Shown here: positions 15,861 through 24,829 of the stretch, piece after piece
Layout: each line of letters opens with the position of its first letter
Position numbering within the stretch: position 1 is the stretch's first letter
NCBI RefSeq assembly: GCF_020532625.1
Contig: NZ_JAJAUY010000026.1
Coordinates: 1-56,590, forward strand
DNA length: 56,590 bases
Source: Streptomyces antimicrobicus
GTDB lineage: Bacteria > Actinomycetota > Actinomycetes > Streptomycetales > Streptomycetaceae
Reading direction: 5' to 3'
Notes under the pieces: generated by a model
Database searches by the model: none
The model's input: the letters and a program-made list of their open reading frames with translations, nothing else
What the model was told of the DNA's origin: nothing
Made by a program: the position numbers and the translations under genes

Positions 15861-15923
15861 GCCCCGTTCAGCAGCGCACGGCGTGCGGATCGTGCAGATC
15901 GGGCCACTGTCGCAGAGAATAGG

Positions 15924-18917
15924 TCAGGCCACGGTCCCCGACGCCAGCAGGGCGCGTACTTCGGTGAGTTCCGGCGAACCCAGCTGCTCGAAGACGGCCT
16001 CGGCGTCCCGCCAGCAGGCCCGGGCCCGGTCGGTCTGGCCCAGCCGCTGCAGGGCCCGGCCGAGCACCATCACCACGCACGCCCGCCGCCACTCGCCGCC
16101 CATCACCCGCAGGGCGATGGCCTGCTCGGCGTGGGAGGCGGCCAGCGCCGCCCGCCCGGCCGCCAGTTGGGCCTCGGCCAGCCGGAAGTGGGTGATGCCC
16201 TCCCACAGCGGCTGGCGGTTGTCGCGGAACAGCGACAGCGCCTCGGTCAGCTGGGCCTGCGCCTCCGCCGTCCGGCCCGCCTGGGTGAGCACGATGCCGA
16301 GGGCGTACCGGCCGTTGGCCGAGCGCAGGGCCAGCCCCATCCGGTCGTAGATCGCGATGCCCTGCTCCGCCAGCTCTATGGCGGAGCTCAGCCGGCCGAG
16401 CTCCGCCTCGATGCGGGACAGGTTGCACAGCGCGCTGGCCTCACCGACGTTGTTGCCGTCGGCCCGGAAGCACTCGATGGCCTCGCGCAGGTGCCGCTCG
16501 CCGTCGGCGTAGCGGGCCTCGTACAGCGCGATGATCCCGCGGTCGTTGGGTGCCCAGCAGCTCGGCAGCGGGTCCCCGGCGGCCCGGGCGAGCACCATCG
16601 CCTGCCGCGCCTCGTCGTCGGCCTCGGCGAACCGGCCGGCCACCAGGTGGACGTTGGTCAGCGTGGTACGGGCCCGGCCCTCGGCGCGCGGGTCGCCCGA
16701 GGCCTGCGCCGCGTCGCGCAGGGCGACCGCCGCGGACTCGTACTGCCGGGAGTTGGCCCCCGACTCCAGCAGGTCCTTGGCCGCCCACAGCAGGTCGACG
16801 GCCCGGCGCAGCACGTCCACCGGCGCGTCCTTGCGGGCCGCGGCCTGGCGTACGCAGGCCAGCAGCGGGTCGGCCTCGGCGTAGATCCAGTCCAGCGCGG
16901 CGTGCCGGTCGGCGAAGACCAGCCCCGGGTAGGCGGTCGCGGCCAGGTGCGCGGGCAGCCGGTCGCCGGGCCGCTCCAGCGCGTACACCTGGGCGGCCGT
17001 GGCCAGGTAGAAGTCCAGCAGCCGGGAGAGCGCGGCGTCGCGCCCTGCGGCGGGCTGCTCGTCGCGCTCGGCGCAGGCACGCGCGTAGAGCCGTACGAGG
17101 TCGTGGAAGCGGTAGCGGCCGGGCGCGGCCGACTCCAGCAGGGAGCAGTCGACGAGGGCCTCCAGGAGGTCCTCGGCATCGTGCTCGGGCAGGTCCAGCA
17201 CGGCGGCGGCCGCGGCCAGCGAGATGTCGGGGCCGTCGGCGAGCCCGAGCAGCCGGAAGGCGCGCTGCTGGGCCGGCTCCAGCTGGCCGTACCCCAGCTC
17301 GAAGGTGGCCTTGACGGCGAGGTCGCCGGCCTGGAGCTCGTCCAGCCGGCGGCGCTCGTCGGCCAGCTTGGCCGCCAGCACCGAGACGGTCCAGGTGCGG
17401 CGGGCCGCCAGCCGGGAGGCGGCGATCCGGATGGCCAGCGGCAGGAAGCCGCAGGCCCCCACGACGTCGAGGGCGGCCTGCCGCTCGGCGCCGACCCGCT
17501 CCTCGCCGACGATCCGGGTGAAGAGCAGCAGCGCCTCCTCCGGGCTCATCACGTCCAGGTCGACCAGGTGCGCCCCGGCCAGCCCGGCCATCCGCACGCG
17601 GCTGGTGACCAGGGCCGCGCAGCCGGCCGTGCCGGGCAGCAGCGGGCGCACCTGGGCGGCGTCGCGGGCGTTGTCGAGCAGCACCAGGACGCGGCGGCCG
17701 TCGAGGGTGGAGCGGTAGAGCGCGGCGCGTTCGGCGGCGGAGTCGGGGATGGCGGTGTCGGGGTGGCCGAGAGCCCGCAGGAACGAGCCGAGGGCGGCCT
17801 CCGGTTCCACCGGGCGGGCCTCGGTGCCGCGCAGGTCGACGTAGAGCTGGCCGTCGGGGAAGTGCGGCCGGGCCGCGTGCGCGACGTGCACGGCGAGGGT
17901 GGTCTTGCCGACGCCGCCGATCCCGGCGAGCGCGGAGACCGCCATGATCTGGCCCTCGGCCTCGGCGAGCACCTCGCCGAGCTCGGCGACCTGGGTGGCC
18001 CGGCCGGTGAAGTCCGGCACGGTGGCGGGCAATTGCGCGGGGCGCACCGGCAGGGCGGTGGCGGCGGACGGCTGGTCGGCGGCCACGGCGAGTTCGGCGT
18101 CGGCGCGCAGGATCCGCTGCTGGAGCGCGGCCAGTTCGGGGCGCGGGTCGACGCCGAGCTCGTCGGCGAGCAGCCGCCGGGTGTCGGCGTACACCGCGAG
18201 GGCCTCGGCCTGCCGGCCGCTGCGGTACAGGGCCAGCATCAGCAGCTCGCGCAGCCGCTCGCGCAGGGGGTGGGCGGCGGTCAGCGCGGTCAGCTCGGAG
18301 ACGGCGTCGGCGTGGTTGCCGAGCTCCAGGTCGAGGTCGAGCCGGGACTCCAGCAGCTGGAAGCGCCACTCGCTGAGCCGGGAGCGCTCGTTCTCGGCGT
18401 ACGGGCCGGGCACGCCGGCCAGCGGCTCGCCCTCCCACAGGTCCAGGGCGCGGCCGAGCAGGGTGCGGGCCAGGGAGCGGTCCCCGGCGGCCCGGGCCTT
18501 GTCGGCGTCGGCGGCCAGGGCCCGGGCCACGCCGAGGTCGAGGGCGCAGGGCCGGGTCCGGATCGCGTAGCCGCCGGACTCGCTGACCAGCTGGCCGGGG
18601 TCGAGGATCTTGCGCAGCCGGGAGGCGTACGTACGGATGGTGGCGAGCGCCTGCGGCGGCGGGTCCTCGCCCCAGATGGCGTCGATGAGTTCGGACGCGG
18701 TGGCGGTGTGGCCGCCGCGCAGCAGGAGGGCGGCGAGCAGGGCGCGCTGCTGGGGGCTGCCGGAGGCGAGGGGCTCGCTGCCCCGCCAGGCCCGGATGGG
18801 TCCGAGCACGGCGAAGCGCGAGCCGGCGGCACCGGTCTGCGTCGGAGCCGTCGACGAACCGGTGCGTGCCGCCTCGGGGTGGTTCCGCTGGTGCGGGATG
18901 GCCGGTATGCCGTCCAT
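15924..18917 (-). CDS. afsR: AfsR, SARP-family global transcriptional activator with NB-ARC and TPR domains
   Basis: The protein has 997 residues, close to the 993 of S. coelicolor AfsR. The order is an OmpR-like winged helix (about 30-110, SPQQRALLAALLLRGGHTATASELIDAIWG), a bacterial transcriptional activation domain (about 115-260), an NB-ARC ATPase (about 290-570) with Walker A GIGGVGKTT near 331-339 and Walker B RVLVLLDNA, and TPR-like repeats to the C-terminus. AfsR is phosphorylated by AfsK-type kinases and turns on afsS, linking signals to antibiotic production. The ATG at 18917 follows a GGGGGG run. afsS immediately downstream supports the assignment over the many other large SARP regulators. 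Confidence 0.88.
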   Translation of the reverse strand: MDGIPAIPHQRNHPEAARTGSSTAPTQTGAAGSRFAVLGPIRAWRGSEPLASGSPQQRALLAALLLRGGHTATASELIDAIWGEDPPPQALATIRTYASRLRKILDPGQLVSESGGYAIRTRPCALDLGVARALAADADKARAAGDRSLARTLLGRALDLWEGEPLAGVPGPYAENERSRLSEWRFQLLESRLDLDLELGNHADAVSELTALTAAHPLRERLRELLMLALYRSGRQAEALAVYADTRRLLADELGVDPRPELAALQQRILRADAELAVAADQPSAATALPVRPAQLPATVPDFTGRATQVAELGEVLAEAEGQIMAVSALAGIGGVGKTTLAVHVAHAARPHFPDGQLYVDLRGTEARPVEPEAALGSFLRALGHPDTAIPDSAAERAALYRSTLDGRRVLVLLDNARDAAQVRPLLPGTAGCAALVTSRVRMAGLAGAHLVDLDVMSPEEALLLFTRIVGEERVGAERQAALDVVGACGFLPLAIRIAASRLAARRTWTVSVLAAKLADERRRLDELQAGDLAVKATFELGYGQLEPAQQRAFRLLGLADGPDISLAAAAAVLDLPEHDAEDLLEALVDCSLLESAAPGRYRFHDLVRLYARACAERDEQPAAGRDAALSRLLDFYLATAAQVYALERPGDRLPAHLAATAYPGLVFADRHAALDWIYAEADPLLACVRQAAARKDAPVDVLRRAVDLLWAAKDLLESGANSRQYESAAVALRDAAQASGDPRAEGRARTTLTNVHLVAGRFAEADDEARQAMVLARAAGDPLPSCWAPNDRGIIALYEARYADGERHLREAIECFRADGNNVGEASALCNLSRIEAELGRLSSAIELAEQGIAIYDRMGLALRSANGRYALGIVLTQAGRTAEAQAQLTEALSLFRDNRQPLWEGITHFRLAEAQLAAGRAALAASHAEQAIALRVMGGEWRRACVVMVLGRALQRLGQTDRARACWRDAEAVFEQLGSPELTEVRALLASGTVA

Positions 18918-19013
18918 CTGTCGTCCCCCCTGCCTTCGGTCGGTGTCGTGGCCAGTCTGCCCTGTCTTGCGCACAGACGTCAGCCCGCGGCCGGTTCCAC
19001 GCCCCCCAACTAG

Positions 19014-19028
19014 CTGACGGTTCGTCAG
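19014..19028. promoter_or_regulatory. Palindromic operator, site 2
   Basis: CTGACGGTTCGTCAG, a perfect 6+6 palindrome with a 3-bp centre, lies 13 bp before the first possible start of the amidohydrolase gene. It is almost 100 bp from afsR, so it more likely controls the amidohydrolase. Confidence 0.78.
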
Positions 19029-19040
19029 ATCGGCGCTACC

Positions 19041-20273
19041 GTGGAGGCCATGGAGACCTTCCCGAAGATCATCTCGGTGGACGACCACACGGTGGAGCCC
19101 CCGCACGTCTGGCGGGACCGGCTCCCGTCGAAGTACCGCGACACCGGACCGCGGATCGTGCGCGCCCCCTTGAAGGAAATGACCTTCCTGGGCGGCAGGT
19201 TCGCGCCCGTCATGGGCGCGCCCGGCGACGACGGCCCGATCGGCGACTGGTGGGTCTACGAGGACCTGCACCGCCCGCTGACCCGGCTGGACACCGCCGT
19301 CGGCTACGACCGCGACGAGATCCGGCTGGAGGTCATCACCTACGAGCAGATGCGGCCCGGGTCCTTCTCGGTGCGCGACCGGCTGGCCGACATGGACGTC
19401 AACCACGTCCAGTCCGCCCTGTGCTTCCCCACCTTCCCGCGCTTTTGCGGGCAGACCTTCACCGAGGCCAAGGACCGCGAGCTCGCCCTGCTCGGCGTGC
19501 GGGCGTACAACGACTGGATGGTGGAGGAGTGGTGCGGCCCCGACGCCGCGGGCCGGCTGATACCGCTCACCCTGATCCCGCTGTGGGACGCCGAACTGGC
19601 CGCCGCCGAGGTGCGCCGCAACGCCGCCCGCGGGGTGCGCGCCGTCGCCTTCTCGGAGATCCCGCCGCACCTGGGGCTGCCCTCGATCCACACCGACGAC
19701 TGGGACCCGTTCCTGGCGGCCTGCGACGAGACCGGCACGGTCGTCGCCATGCACATCGGCTCGTCCTCGAAGATGCCGTCCACCTCGGCGGACGCCCCTC
19801 CCGCGGTCGGCTCCACCATCACCTTCGCCAACTGCTGCTTCTCCATGGTCGACTGGCTGATGAGCGGCAAGTTCGAGCGCTTCCCGCGCCTGAAGGTCAT
19901 GTACGCCGAGGGCCAGATCGGCTGGATCCCGTACATCCTGGAGCGCGCGGACGTGGTCTGGGAGGAGAACCGGGCCTGGGGCGGGGTCGCGGGGAAGGTC
20001 ACCCGGCCGCCGTCGGAGCTGTTCGCCGAGCACGTCCACGGGTGCTTCTTCGACGACGCCTTCGGGCTGCGCAACCTCGACGCGATCGGGGCCGGCAACG
20101 TCCTGTACGAGACGGACTACCCGCACTCGGACTCCACCTGGCCGCGGTCCAAGGAGGTCGGCCAGGCCCAGATGGGCCACCTGGCGCCGGACCTGGTCGA
20201 GCGGATCGTGCGCGGCAACGCCATCGACCTGCTCGGGCTGACGCCGGAGGGGCTCTGGCCGGGGGCGGCCTGA
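19041..20273 (+). CDS. Amidohydrolase-2 family metal-dependent hydrolase/decarboxylase
   Basis: The protein has 410 residues from GTG 19041, or 407 from ATG 19050; neither has a well-spaced ribosome-binding site, and a leaderless mRNA is possible because the operator ends 12 bp upstream. The TIM-barrel amidohydrolase-2 pattern is visible: SVDDHTVEP at the N-terminus, the buried His in VVAMHIGSSSK, and ETDYPHSDSTWP near residue 355 with Asp and His metal ligands. Relatives include ACMSD-type decarboxylases and C-C hydrolases of ring-degradation pathways. As part of the operator-linked gene set it probably hydrolyses or decarboxylates a ring-derived intermediate. The substrate is unknown. Confidence 0.88.
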   Translation: MEAMETFPKIISVDDHTVEPPHVWRDRLPSKYRDTGPRIVRAPLKEMTFLGGRFAPVMGAPGDDGPIGDWWVYEDLHRPLTRLDTAVGYDRDEIRLEVITYEQMRPGSFSVRDRLADMDVNHVQSALCFPTFPRFCGQTFTEAKDRELALLGVRAYNDWMVEEWCGPDAAGRLIPLTLIPLWDAELAAAEVRRNAARGVRAVAFSEIPPHLGLPSIHTDDWDPFLAACDETGTVVAMHIGSSSKMPSTSADAPPAVGSTITFANCCFSMVDWLMSGKFERFPRLKVMYAEGQIGWIPYILERADVVWEENRAWGGVAGKVTRPPSELFAEHVHGCFFDDAFGLRNLDAIGAGNVLYETDYPHSDSTWPRSKEVGQAQMGHLAPDLVERIVRGNAIDLLGLTPEGLWPGAA

Positions 20274-20449
20274 CCCGGCGGCCCGACCCCGCGGCCCGAC
20301 CGGCGGGCCGGCGGCCGGCCCTCGGTCCGAGCCCGTCCCGCGCCCGGGGGAGCCCGCGCCCGCTGGAGCCCGCGCCGGGGGGGGGTCCCGCGGCCGAGAA
20401 CGGCCGGGGACCCCACCGGGCGTCTTGCGTGCGGCGCGCAGCTCAAGGC

Positions 20450-21370
20450 ATGCTTCGCCGCAGCAAAGTGAGAGGGGTGGGGCTTGTGGTGGACCGGCAG
20501 CAGGCGCTGACGGGTGTGCTGTGCGCCGTGGCGGCGGTAGCCGCGTCCGCCGTCGTGGCCGTGTTGGTGCCGCCGCCCGAGGCGCAGCCCGGCGCGCGCC
20601 CCGCCGCCGCGCACGGCTCGCCCTCCCCGAAGGCCGCTCAGGACGGCTCCGCTTCGCGACCGCAACTGAACGGCTCGCCTTCCGCCGCGGCTCCCGGTGC
20701 CTCGCCGGCGCCTGCCCCGACTCCTTCCGGTCCCCCCTCGACCACCACCGGCCCGGCCTTCACGGGCGTGCTGTTCGAGGGGAAGGCGGAGGGTGGGCAC
20801 TTCTGCACGGCCACGGTCGTCCACAGCCCCGGACGCAACCTGCTGGTCACCGCGGGCCACTGCCTGGCCAAGGGTCCCTCCGGCCTCCAGGGCGCCCTGT
20901 TCGCACCCGCGTACGCGGCGGGCGCCGCCCCGTACGGCACCTGGCGGATCGAGGAGGTCTACGAGGACGACCGCTGGGCCGACGGCGCGGACGACGACTA
21001 CGACCTGGCCTTCGCCCGGGTCGCGCCGAACGCCGCGGGGATCGACGTCGAGGCGGCCGTCGGCGCCGCCGAACTCGACACCCGCGGCCGCTCCGACGAG
21101 GAGGTCACCGTCACCGGCTACCCCACGGGCCGCGAGACCCCGCGCACGTGCACGACCCGGGCGGTGCGCACCAGCGCGACGGAACAGCGCATCGACTGCG
21201 CCGACTTCCCCGACGGCACCAGCGGCAGCGCCTGGCTGGCCCGCGACGGCCGGATCATCGGGGTGCTGACCGGTGGGGACACCGACGACGTCTCCACCAG
21301 CACGGTCCTCGACGGGTACGCCGCCGAGCTCTACCGGCGCGCCCAGCAGGACGCGGCCGCCCGGCAGTAG
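20450..21370 (+). CDS. Secreted or membrane-anchored trypsin-like serine protease
   Basis: The protein has 306 residues. An N-terminal hydrophobic segment ALTGVLCAVAAVAASAVVAVLV (about 20-41) is a signal peptide or anchor, followed by a Pro/Ala/Ser-rich linker to about residue 105. The protease domain has the full triad: H137 in TAGHC, D185 in DYDLAF and S258 in GTSGSAW, plus a conserved disulphide-type pair at FCTATVV and GHC. It is a member of the S1 fold found in many Streptomyces exoproteins. The ATG at 20450 is chosen; GTG codons a few residues later are alternatives. It has no operator of the catabolic type and is probably unrelated to its neighbours. Confidence 0.87.
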   Translation: MLRRSKVRGVGLVVDRQQALTGVLCAVAAVAASAVVAVLVPPPEAQPGARPAAAHGSPSPKAAQDGSASRPQLNGSPSAAAPGASPAPAPTPSGPPSTTTGPAFTGVLFEGKAEGGHFCTATVVHSPGRNLLVTAGHCLAKGPSGLQGALFAPAYAAGAAPYGTWRIEEVYEDDRWADGADDDYDLAFARVAPNAAGIDVEAAVGAAELDTRGRSDEEVTVTGYPTGRETPRTCTTRAVRTSATEQRIDCADFPDGTSGSAWLARDGRIIGVLTGGDTDDVSTSTVLDGYAAELYRRAQQDAAARQ

Positions 21371-21397
21371 CCGCGGCCCGGCCCGCGGCCCGCGCCC

Positions 21398-21886
21398 CTA
21401 CAGGTGCGGGTTCACCAGCCCCAGGTGGACCGGCTCCGCCGGGCCGGCCGCCAGCAGGTCGGGTATGCGCGGCGGCCACATCGGCTCGTCCAGCGCGCCG
21501 AGGGCGGTCGGGGAGAGCCAGCGCCAGTGGATGCCCGGTGACTCCAGCACCGGTTCGCGCTCCGGCCCGGTGGTGACGTAGACGTGCTCGTGCTGACGGA
21601 CGGGGGTGCCCGTGTGGGTGAAGTCGTGCTCCCACGTGCACAGCAGCCGCTGCGGGGTGAGGTCGCTCCAGCCGGTCTCCTCGCGCAGTTCGCGCAGCGC
21701 GCACTGCTCGGGCGTCTCACCGGGGTCGATGCCGCCGCCGGGCGGCACCCAGTGGATGCCGACCTCGACGTTGTTCTCCCGGAAGAGGAAGACCGCGCCG
21801 GTGGGTGAGACGACGAGGATCCGGGCGGCCCGGCGCGGCGTCCGGGCCCGGGTACGACTGCTTCTGCTGCCTCCGAAGATTCTCAT
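21398..21886 (-). CDS. Nudix hydrolase
   Basis: The protein has 162 residues. The Nudix box G-x5-E-x7-REUxEExGU is complete at residues 51-73 (GGIDPGE...RELREETGW), so the Mg-binding glutamates are present. The enzyme cleaves a nucleoside diphosphate linked to another group; the substrate is unknown. A basic, Arg-rich N-terminus (RSSRTRARTPRRAARI) precedes the fold. It is convergent with the protease gene (28-bp gap) and divergent from the L,D-transpeptidase. Confidence 0.92.
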   Translation of the reverse strand: MRIFGGSRSSRTRARTPRRAARILVVSPTGAVFLFRENNVEVGIHWVPPGGGIDPGETPEQCALRELREETGWSDLTPQRLLCTWEHDFTHTGTPVRQHEHVYVTTGPEREPVLESPGIHWRWLSPTALGALDEPMWPPRIPDLLAAGPAEPVHLGLVNPHL

Positions 21887-22038
21887 CGGCCCAGGTTAGG
21901 AGGTCGAACTCGGCTCGGCACCGGGGAATTTCGCGCTCCGGAACCCGCCGCAAGCGTGTCCGATTCACCCGACACACCAGCCCTGGTGAAGTTCATGCCT
22001 GAACGACCCGAAACATCGCCTGTTGTACGGTCGGGCCG

Positions 22039-22860
22039 ATGAGCACGCACGCCCGGAGCAAGCACGCCCGCCCCCGGTCCGGTATGCCCAGGCTCCTCGC
22101 CCTGACCGCGGGCGTGGGCCTGCTGACGTTCGGCGCCGGATGGATCCACGCCGTCCAGGACCGCGCGGACGGCCCGCCCCTGCGGGTGGCCCTGGACGAC
22201 CGCCCGCCCGTGCAGCCCTCCCCGCCGTCCCGCACCACGCGCGGCGAGCAGCGGCCCGCCCCGGCCGACCAGGGCCTGCCGGGCGTCAGCGAGCGCACCC
22301 GCGCCCGGATCCCGGCCGACTCCCGGCAGCTGGTGCTGGTGGCGGGCAAGGGGCCCGCGGCCTCCGAGGGCACCGCCACCCTCTACACCCGCCCCGACGC
22401 CGCCACGCCGTGGCGGGCGCTCGCCAGCTGGCCGGCCCGCAACGGCGCCCGGGGCTGGTCGCCCGAAGGCAGCCGCACGGTCGGGGACCTGACCTCGCCC
22501 GAGGGGGTGTTCTCCCTCACCGACGCCGGCGGACTGCTGCCGAAGCCGCCCGGGACCCGGCTCCCGTACGACCGGGACGACCTGTTCGTGCCCTCGGGGC
22601 GCGGGGTGAACGGCGAGTCCCTGGCGGGGTCCTTCGACTACGTCGTCGCCATCGACTTCAACCGCCGCCCCGGCCGCTCCCCGCTGGACCCGGTCAAGCC
22701 GCAGGGCGCGGCCCGGGGCGGGAACATCTGGCTGCACGTCGACCACGACGGCCCCTCCCAGGGGTGCGTCGGCATCCCGAAGGAGGGGATGCGCACGATC
22801 CTGCAGACCCTGGACCCGGCCGCGCGTCCGGTGATCGTGATGGGCCCGGCCGGGTTCTGA
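22039..22860 (+). CDS. L,D-transpeptidase (YkuD-type), membrane-anchored
   Basis: The protein has 273 residues. A single N-terminal hydrophobic segment (LLALTAGVGLLTFGAGWIHAV, about 19-39) is followed by a Pro-rich linker and a YkuD-like catalytic domain ending in IWLHVDHDGPSQGCVGIP, with H233/H236, S240 and nucleophile C243. Such enzymes form 3-3 crosslinks in peptidoglycan or act on related peptides at the cell surface. Length and layout are normal for small actinobacterial members. It is divergent from the Nudix gene with a 152-bp intergenic region. Confidence 0.87.
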   Translation: MSTHARSKHARPRSGMPRLLALTAGVGLLTFGAGWIHAVQDRADGPPLRVALDDRPPVQPSPPSRTTRGEQRPAPADQGLPGVSERTRARIPADSRQLVLVAGKGPAASEGTATLYTRPDAATPWRALASWPARNGARGWSPEGSRTVGDLTSPEGVFSLTDAGGLLPKPPGTRLPYDRDDLFVPSGRGVNGESLAGSFDYVVAIDFNRRPGRSPLDPVKPQGAARGGNIWLHVDHDGPSQGCVGIPKEGMRTILQTLDPAARPVIVMGPAGF

Positions 22861-22911
22861 GCCGACCGCGCCGGCCGGCTCCCGGACCGGTGGGTGCGTC
22901 ACCCCTCTTGC

Positions 22912-22926
22912 CTGACGGAGCGTCAG
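22912..22926. promoter_or_regulatory. Palindromic operator, site 3
   Basis: CTGACGGAGCGTCAG, perfect 6+6 arms, lies 64 bp before the ATG of the luciferase-like monooxygenase gene, the first of a pair with site 4. Confidence 0.78.
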
Positions 22927-22954
22927 CTACGACGATGGCCCCCGCAGCATCCAT

Positions 22955-22969
22955 ATGACGATTCGTCAG
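22955..22969. promoter_or_regulatory. Palindromic operator, site 4
   Basis: ATGACGATTCGTCAG, with one base off the consensus, lies 43 bp (about four helical turns) downstream of site 3 and 21 bp before the start codon of the monooxygenase gene. Its position supports ATG 22990 over longer starts that would place the operators inside the coding region. Confidence 0.72.
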
Positions 22970-22989
22970 ATGAAGGCGGTGGGGGCGGC

Positions 22990-23943
22990 ATGGCGGCGGC
23001 GCGACGCGTTTTCCCGGAGGGGCGGCTGGTCTACGGGATGCAGCTCCCGATCCAGTCCCAGAGCACCTTGTACGCCGAACCCTGGGAGGCCTCGGCGACC
23101 GTGGCCGACCTCGCCGAGGTGGCGCGCGCCGCCGACCGGTCCGGGTTCGGCTACCTGGCCACCTGCGACCACGTGGGCATCCCGCGCCGGCTCGCCGGGC
23201 CCATGGGCACCGTCTGGTACGACCCGGTGGCCACCTTGGCGTTCCTGGCCGGGATCACCGAGCGGGTCCGGCTGCTCAGCCATGTCGCGATCGTGGCGCT
23301 GCGCCACCCGCTGCTCAGCGCCAAGAGCTACGCCACCTTGGACCACCTCTCGGGCGGCCGGCTGATCCTCGGGGTCGGCGCCGGGCACGTGCGGGAGGAG
23401 TTCGAGGCGCTCGGGGTGGACTTCGACCGCCGCGGCCCGGTCCTGGACGAGACCCTGGACGCCCTGCGGGCGGCGCTCGGGCCGCAGGAGTTCCCCGCCT
23501 TCGAGGGGCGCCACCTCGCCTTCCGCGACCTGGGCCAGCTGCCGCGGCCCGCCCAGGAGCGGATCCCCGTGTGGGTCGGCGGCTCCTCGCCCGCCGCCGT
23601 GCGCCGGGCGGCCGTCCGGGGGGACGGCTGGCTGCCGCAGGGCGATCCGATCGAGCGGCTGCCGGAGCAGATCGCCCGGATCCGGGAGCTGCGCGCGGCG
23701 GCCGGGATCACCGATCCGATCGAGATCGGGGCCATCACCCCGGCGCTGTACGTCGGCGAGCCCGGCTGGGACACCGGGCGGCGCACCCTCACCGGCAAGC
23801 CCGAGGTGCTCGCCGAGCGCCTGCGGGAGTACGCCCGGCTGGGCGTGGACCAGATCCAGGTGCGCCTGCGCAGCCGCGACGCCGCCGAGCTCGTGGACCA
23901 GATCTCCGCCTTCGGGGCCGACGTGGCGCCCCACCTCGACTGA
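22990..23943 (+). CDS. Luciferase-like (LLM class) F420-dependent oxidoreductase
   Basis: The protein has 317 residues from ATG 22990. LLM-fold landmarks are the N-terminal GMQLPIQSQS strand, RSGFGYLATCDHV, ITERVRLLSHVAIVALRHP, ATLDHLSGGRLILGVGAGH and RIPVWVGGSSPAAVRRAA, which match F420-dependent members of this family. It is the first gene of a two-gene unit with the SDR at 23962 (18-bp gap). It would oxidise or reduce a hydride-accepting intermediate with F420 or FMN; FO synthase is encoded in the same window. Two operators precede it. Confidence 0.88.
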   Translation: MAAARRVFPEGRLVYGMQLPIQSQSTLYAEPWEASATVADLAEVARAADRSGFGYLATCDHVGIPRRLAGPMGTVWYDPVATLAFLAGITERVRLLSHVAIVALRHPLLSAKSYATLDHLSGGRLILGVGAGHVREEFEALGVDFDRRGPVLDETLDALRAALGPQEFPAFEGRHLAFRDLGQLPRPAQERIPVWVGGSSPAAVRRAAVRGDGWLPQGDPIERLPEQIARIRELRAAAGITDPIEIGAITPALYVGEPGWDTGRRTLTGKPEVLAERLREYARLGVDQIQVRLRSRDAAELVDQISAFGADVAPHLD

Positions 23944-23961
23944 ACCGACCAAGGAGTGCGC

Positions 23962-24744
23962 ATGGGCAAGCTGGACGGCCGCGTGGTGATCGTCACCGGT
24001 GCGGCCCGGGGTCAGGGCGAGCAGGAGGCCCGGCTGTTCGCGGCCGAGGGCGCCGCGGTGCTGCTCGGCGACGTGCTGGACGGCCAGGGCGAGGCCGTTG
24101 CGAAGGACCTGGGCGGGGCGGCCCGGTACGTCCGGCTGGACGTGGGCCGGCAGGAGGACTGGGTCGCGGCCGTCGCCGCCGCCAAGGAGTCCTTCGGCCG
24201 GGTCGACGGCCTGGTCAACAACGCCGGCATCCTGCGCTTCAACGAGCTGACCGCGACCCCGCTGGAGGAGTTCGAGCAGGTGGTCCGCGTCAACCAGGTC
24301 GGCGCCTTCCTGGGCATCAAGCACGTGGCGCCCGAGCTGGCCGCCGCGGGCGGCGGCACCATCGTCAACACCTCCTCGTACACGGGCCTGACCGGCATGG
24401 CGTACGTGGGCGCGTACGCCGCCACCAAGGCCGCGATCGTGGGCCTGACCCGGGTCGCGGCGCTGGAGCTGGCCGCGAGCGGGATCCGCGTCAACGCGAT
24501 GTGCCCGGGAGCCGTGGACACCCCCATGGCCAGTCCCGGGCAGGTGGACCCGGCGAGCCTGGACGACGAGGCCCGCGAAGCCATGGCGGAGCTCTACCGG
24601 AAGGTGGTGCCGCTGGGGCGGGTGGGGCGCCCGGAGGAGATCGCCCGGCTCGCCCTCTTCCTGACCAGCGAGGACTCCTCGTACATCACCGGTCAGCCGT
24701 TCGTGATCGACGGCGGTTGGACGGCCGGGGTCAGCCTTCTCTGA
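23962..24744 (+). CDS. SDR family oxidoreductase (3-alpha-hydroxysteroid dehydrogenase-like)
   Basis: This 260-residue classical short-chain dehydrogenase starts at ATG 23962, with AAGGAG five bases upstream; an in-frame GTG at 23956 overlaps that site. It has NAD(P)-binding TGAARGQG at 12-19, the NNAG motif, catalytic Ser near 138, and Y152-x3-K156 (YAATK). The C-terminal GQPFVIDGGWTAG is typical. It probably oxidises a secondary alcohol in the same catabolic route as the upstream monooxygenase, with which it forms an operon. Its stop codon lies inside operator site 5, which belongs to the next gene. Confidence 0.92.
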   Translation: MGKLDGRVVIVTGAARGQGEQEARLFAAEGAAVLLGDVLDGQGEAVAKDLGGAARYVRLDVGRQEDWVAAVAAAKESFGRVDGLVNNAGILRFNELTATPLEEFEQVVRVNQVGAFLGIKHVAPELAAAGGGTIVNTSSYTGLTGMAYVGAYAATKAAIVGLTRVAALELAASGIRVNAMCPGAVDTPMASPGQVDPASLDDEAREAMAELYRKVVPLGRVGRPEEIARLALFLTSEDSSYITGQPFVIDGGWTAGVSLL

Positions 24745-24755
24745 CGAAGCGTCAG
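24741..24755. promoter_or_regulatory. Palindromic operator, site 5
   Basis: CTGACGAAGCGTCAG, perfect 6+6 arms, overlaps the stop codon of the SDR gene (24742-24744) and lies 75 bp before the next start. Confidence 0.78.
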
Positions 24756-24800
24756 CTATTGACGCGCACGGTGCGCGGTGGAACAGTCGGACCCATCAAT

Positions 24801-24815
24801 CTGACGATCCGTCAG
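24801..24815. promoter_or_regulatory. Palindromic operator, site 6
   Basis: CTGACGATCCGTCAG is 60 bp downstream of site 5 and 14 bp before the GTG of the second luciferase-like gene. The 60-bp spacing is close to six helical turns. Confidence 0.77.
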
Positions 24816-24829
24816 AAATCAGAAGGACG

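Noticed and set aside
19041..19053. afsR as the target of operator site 2
   Set aside because: The site is 97 bp from the afsR start but 13 bp from the amidohydrolase start, and every other site lies next to a catabolic gene.
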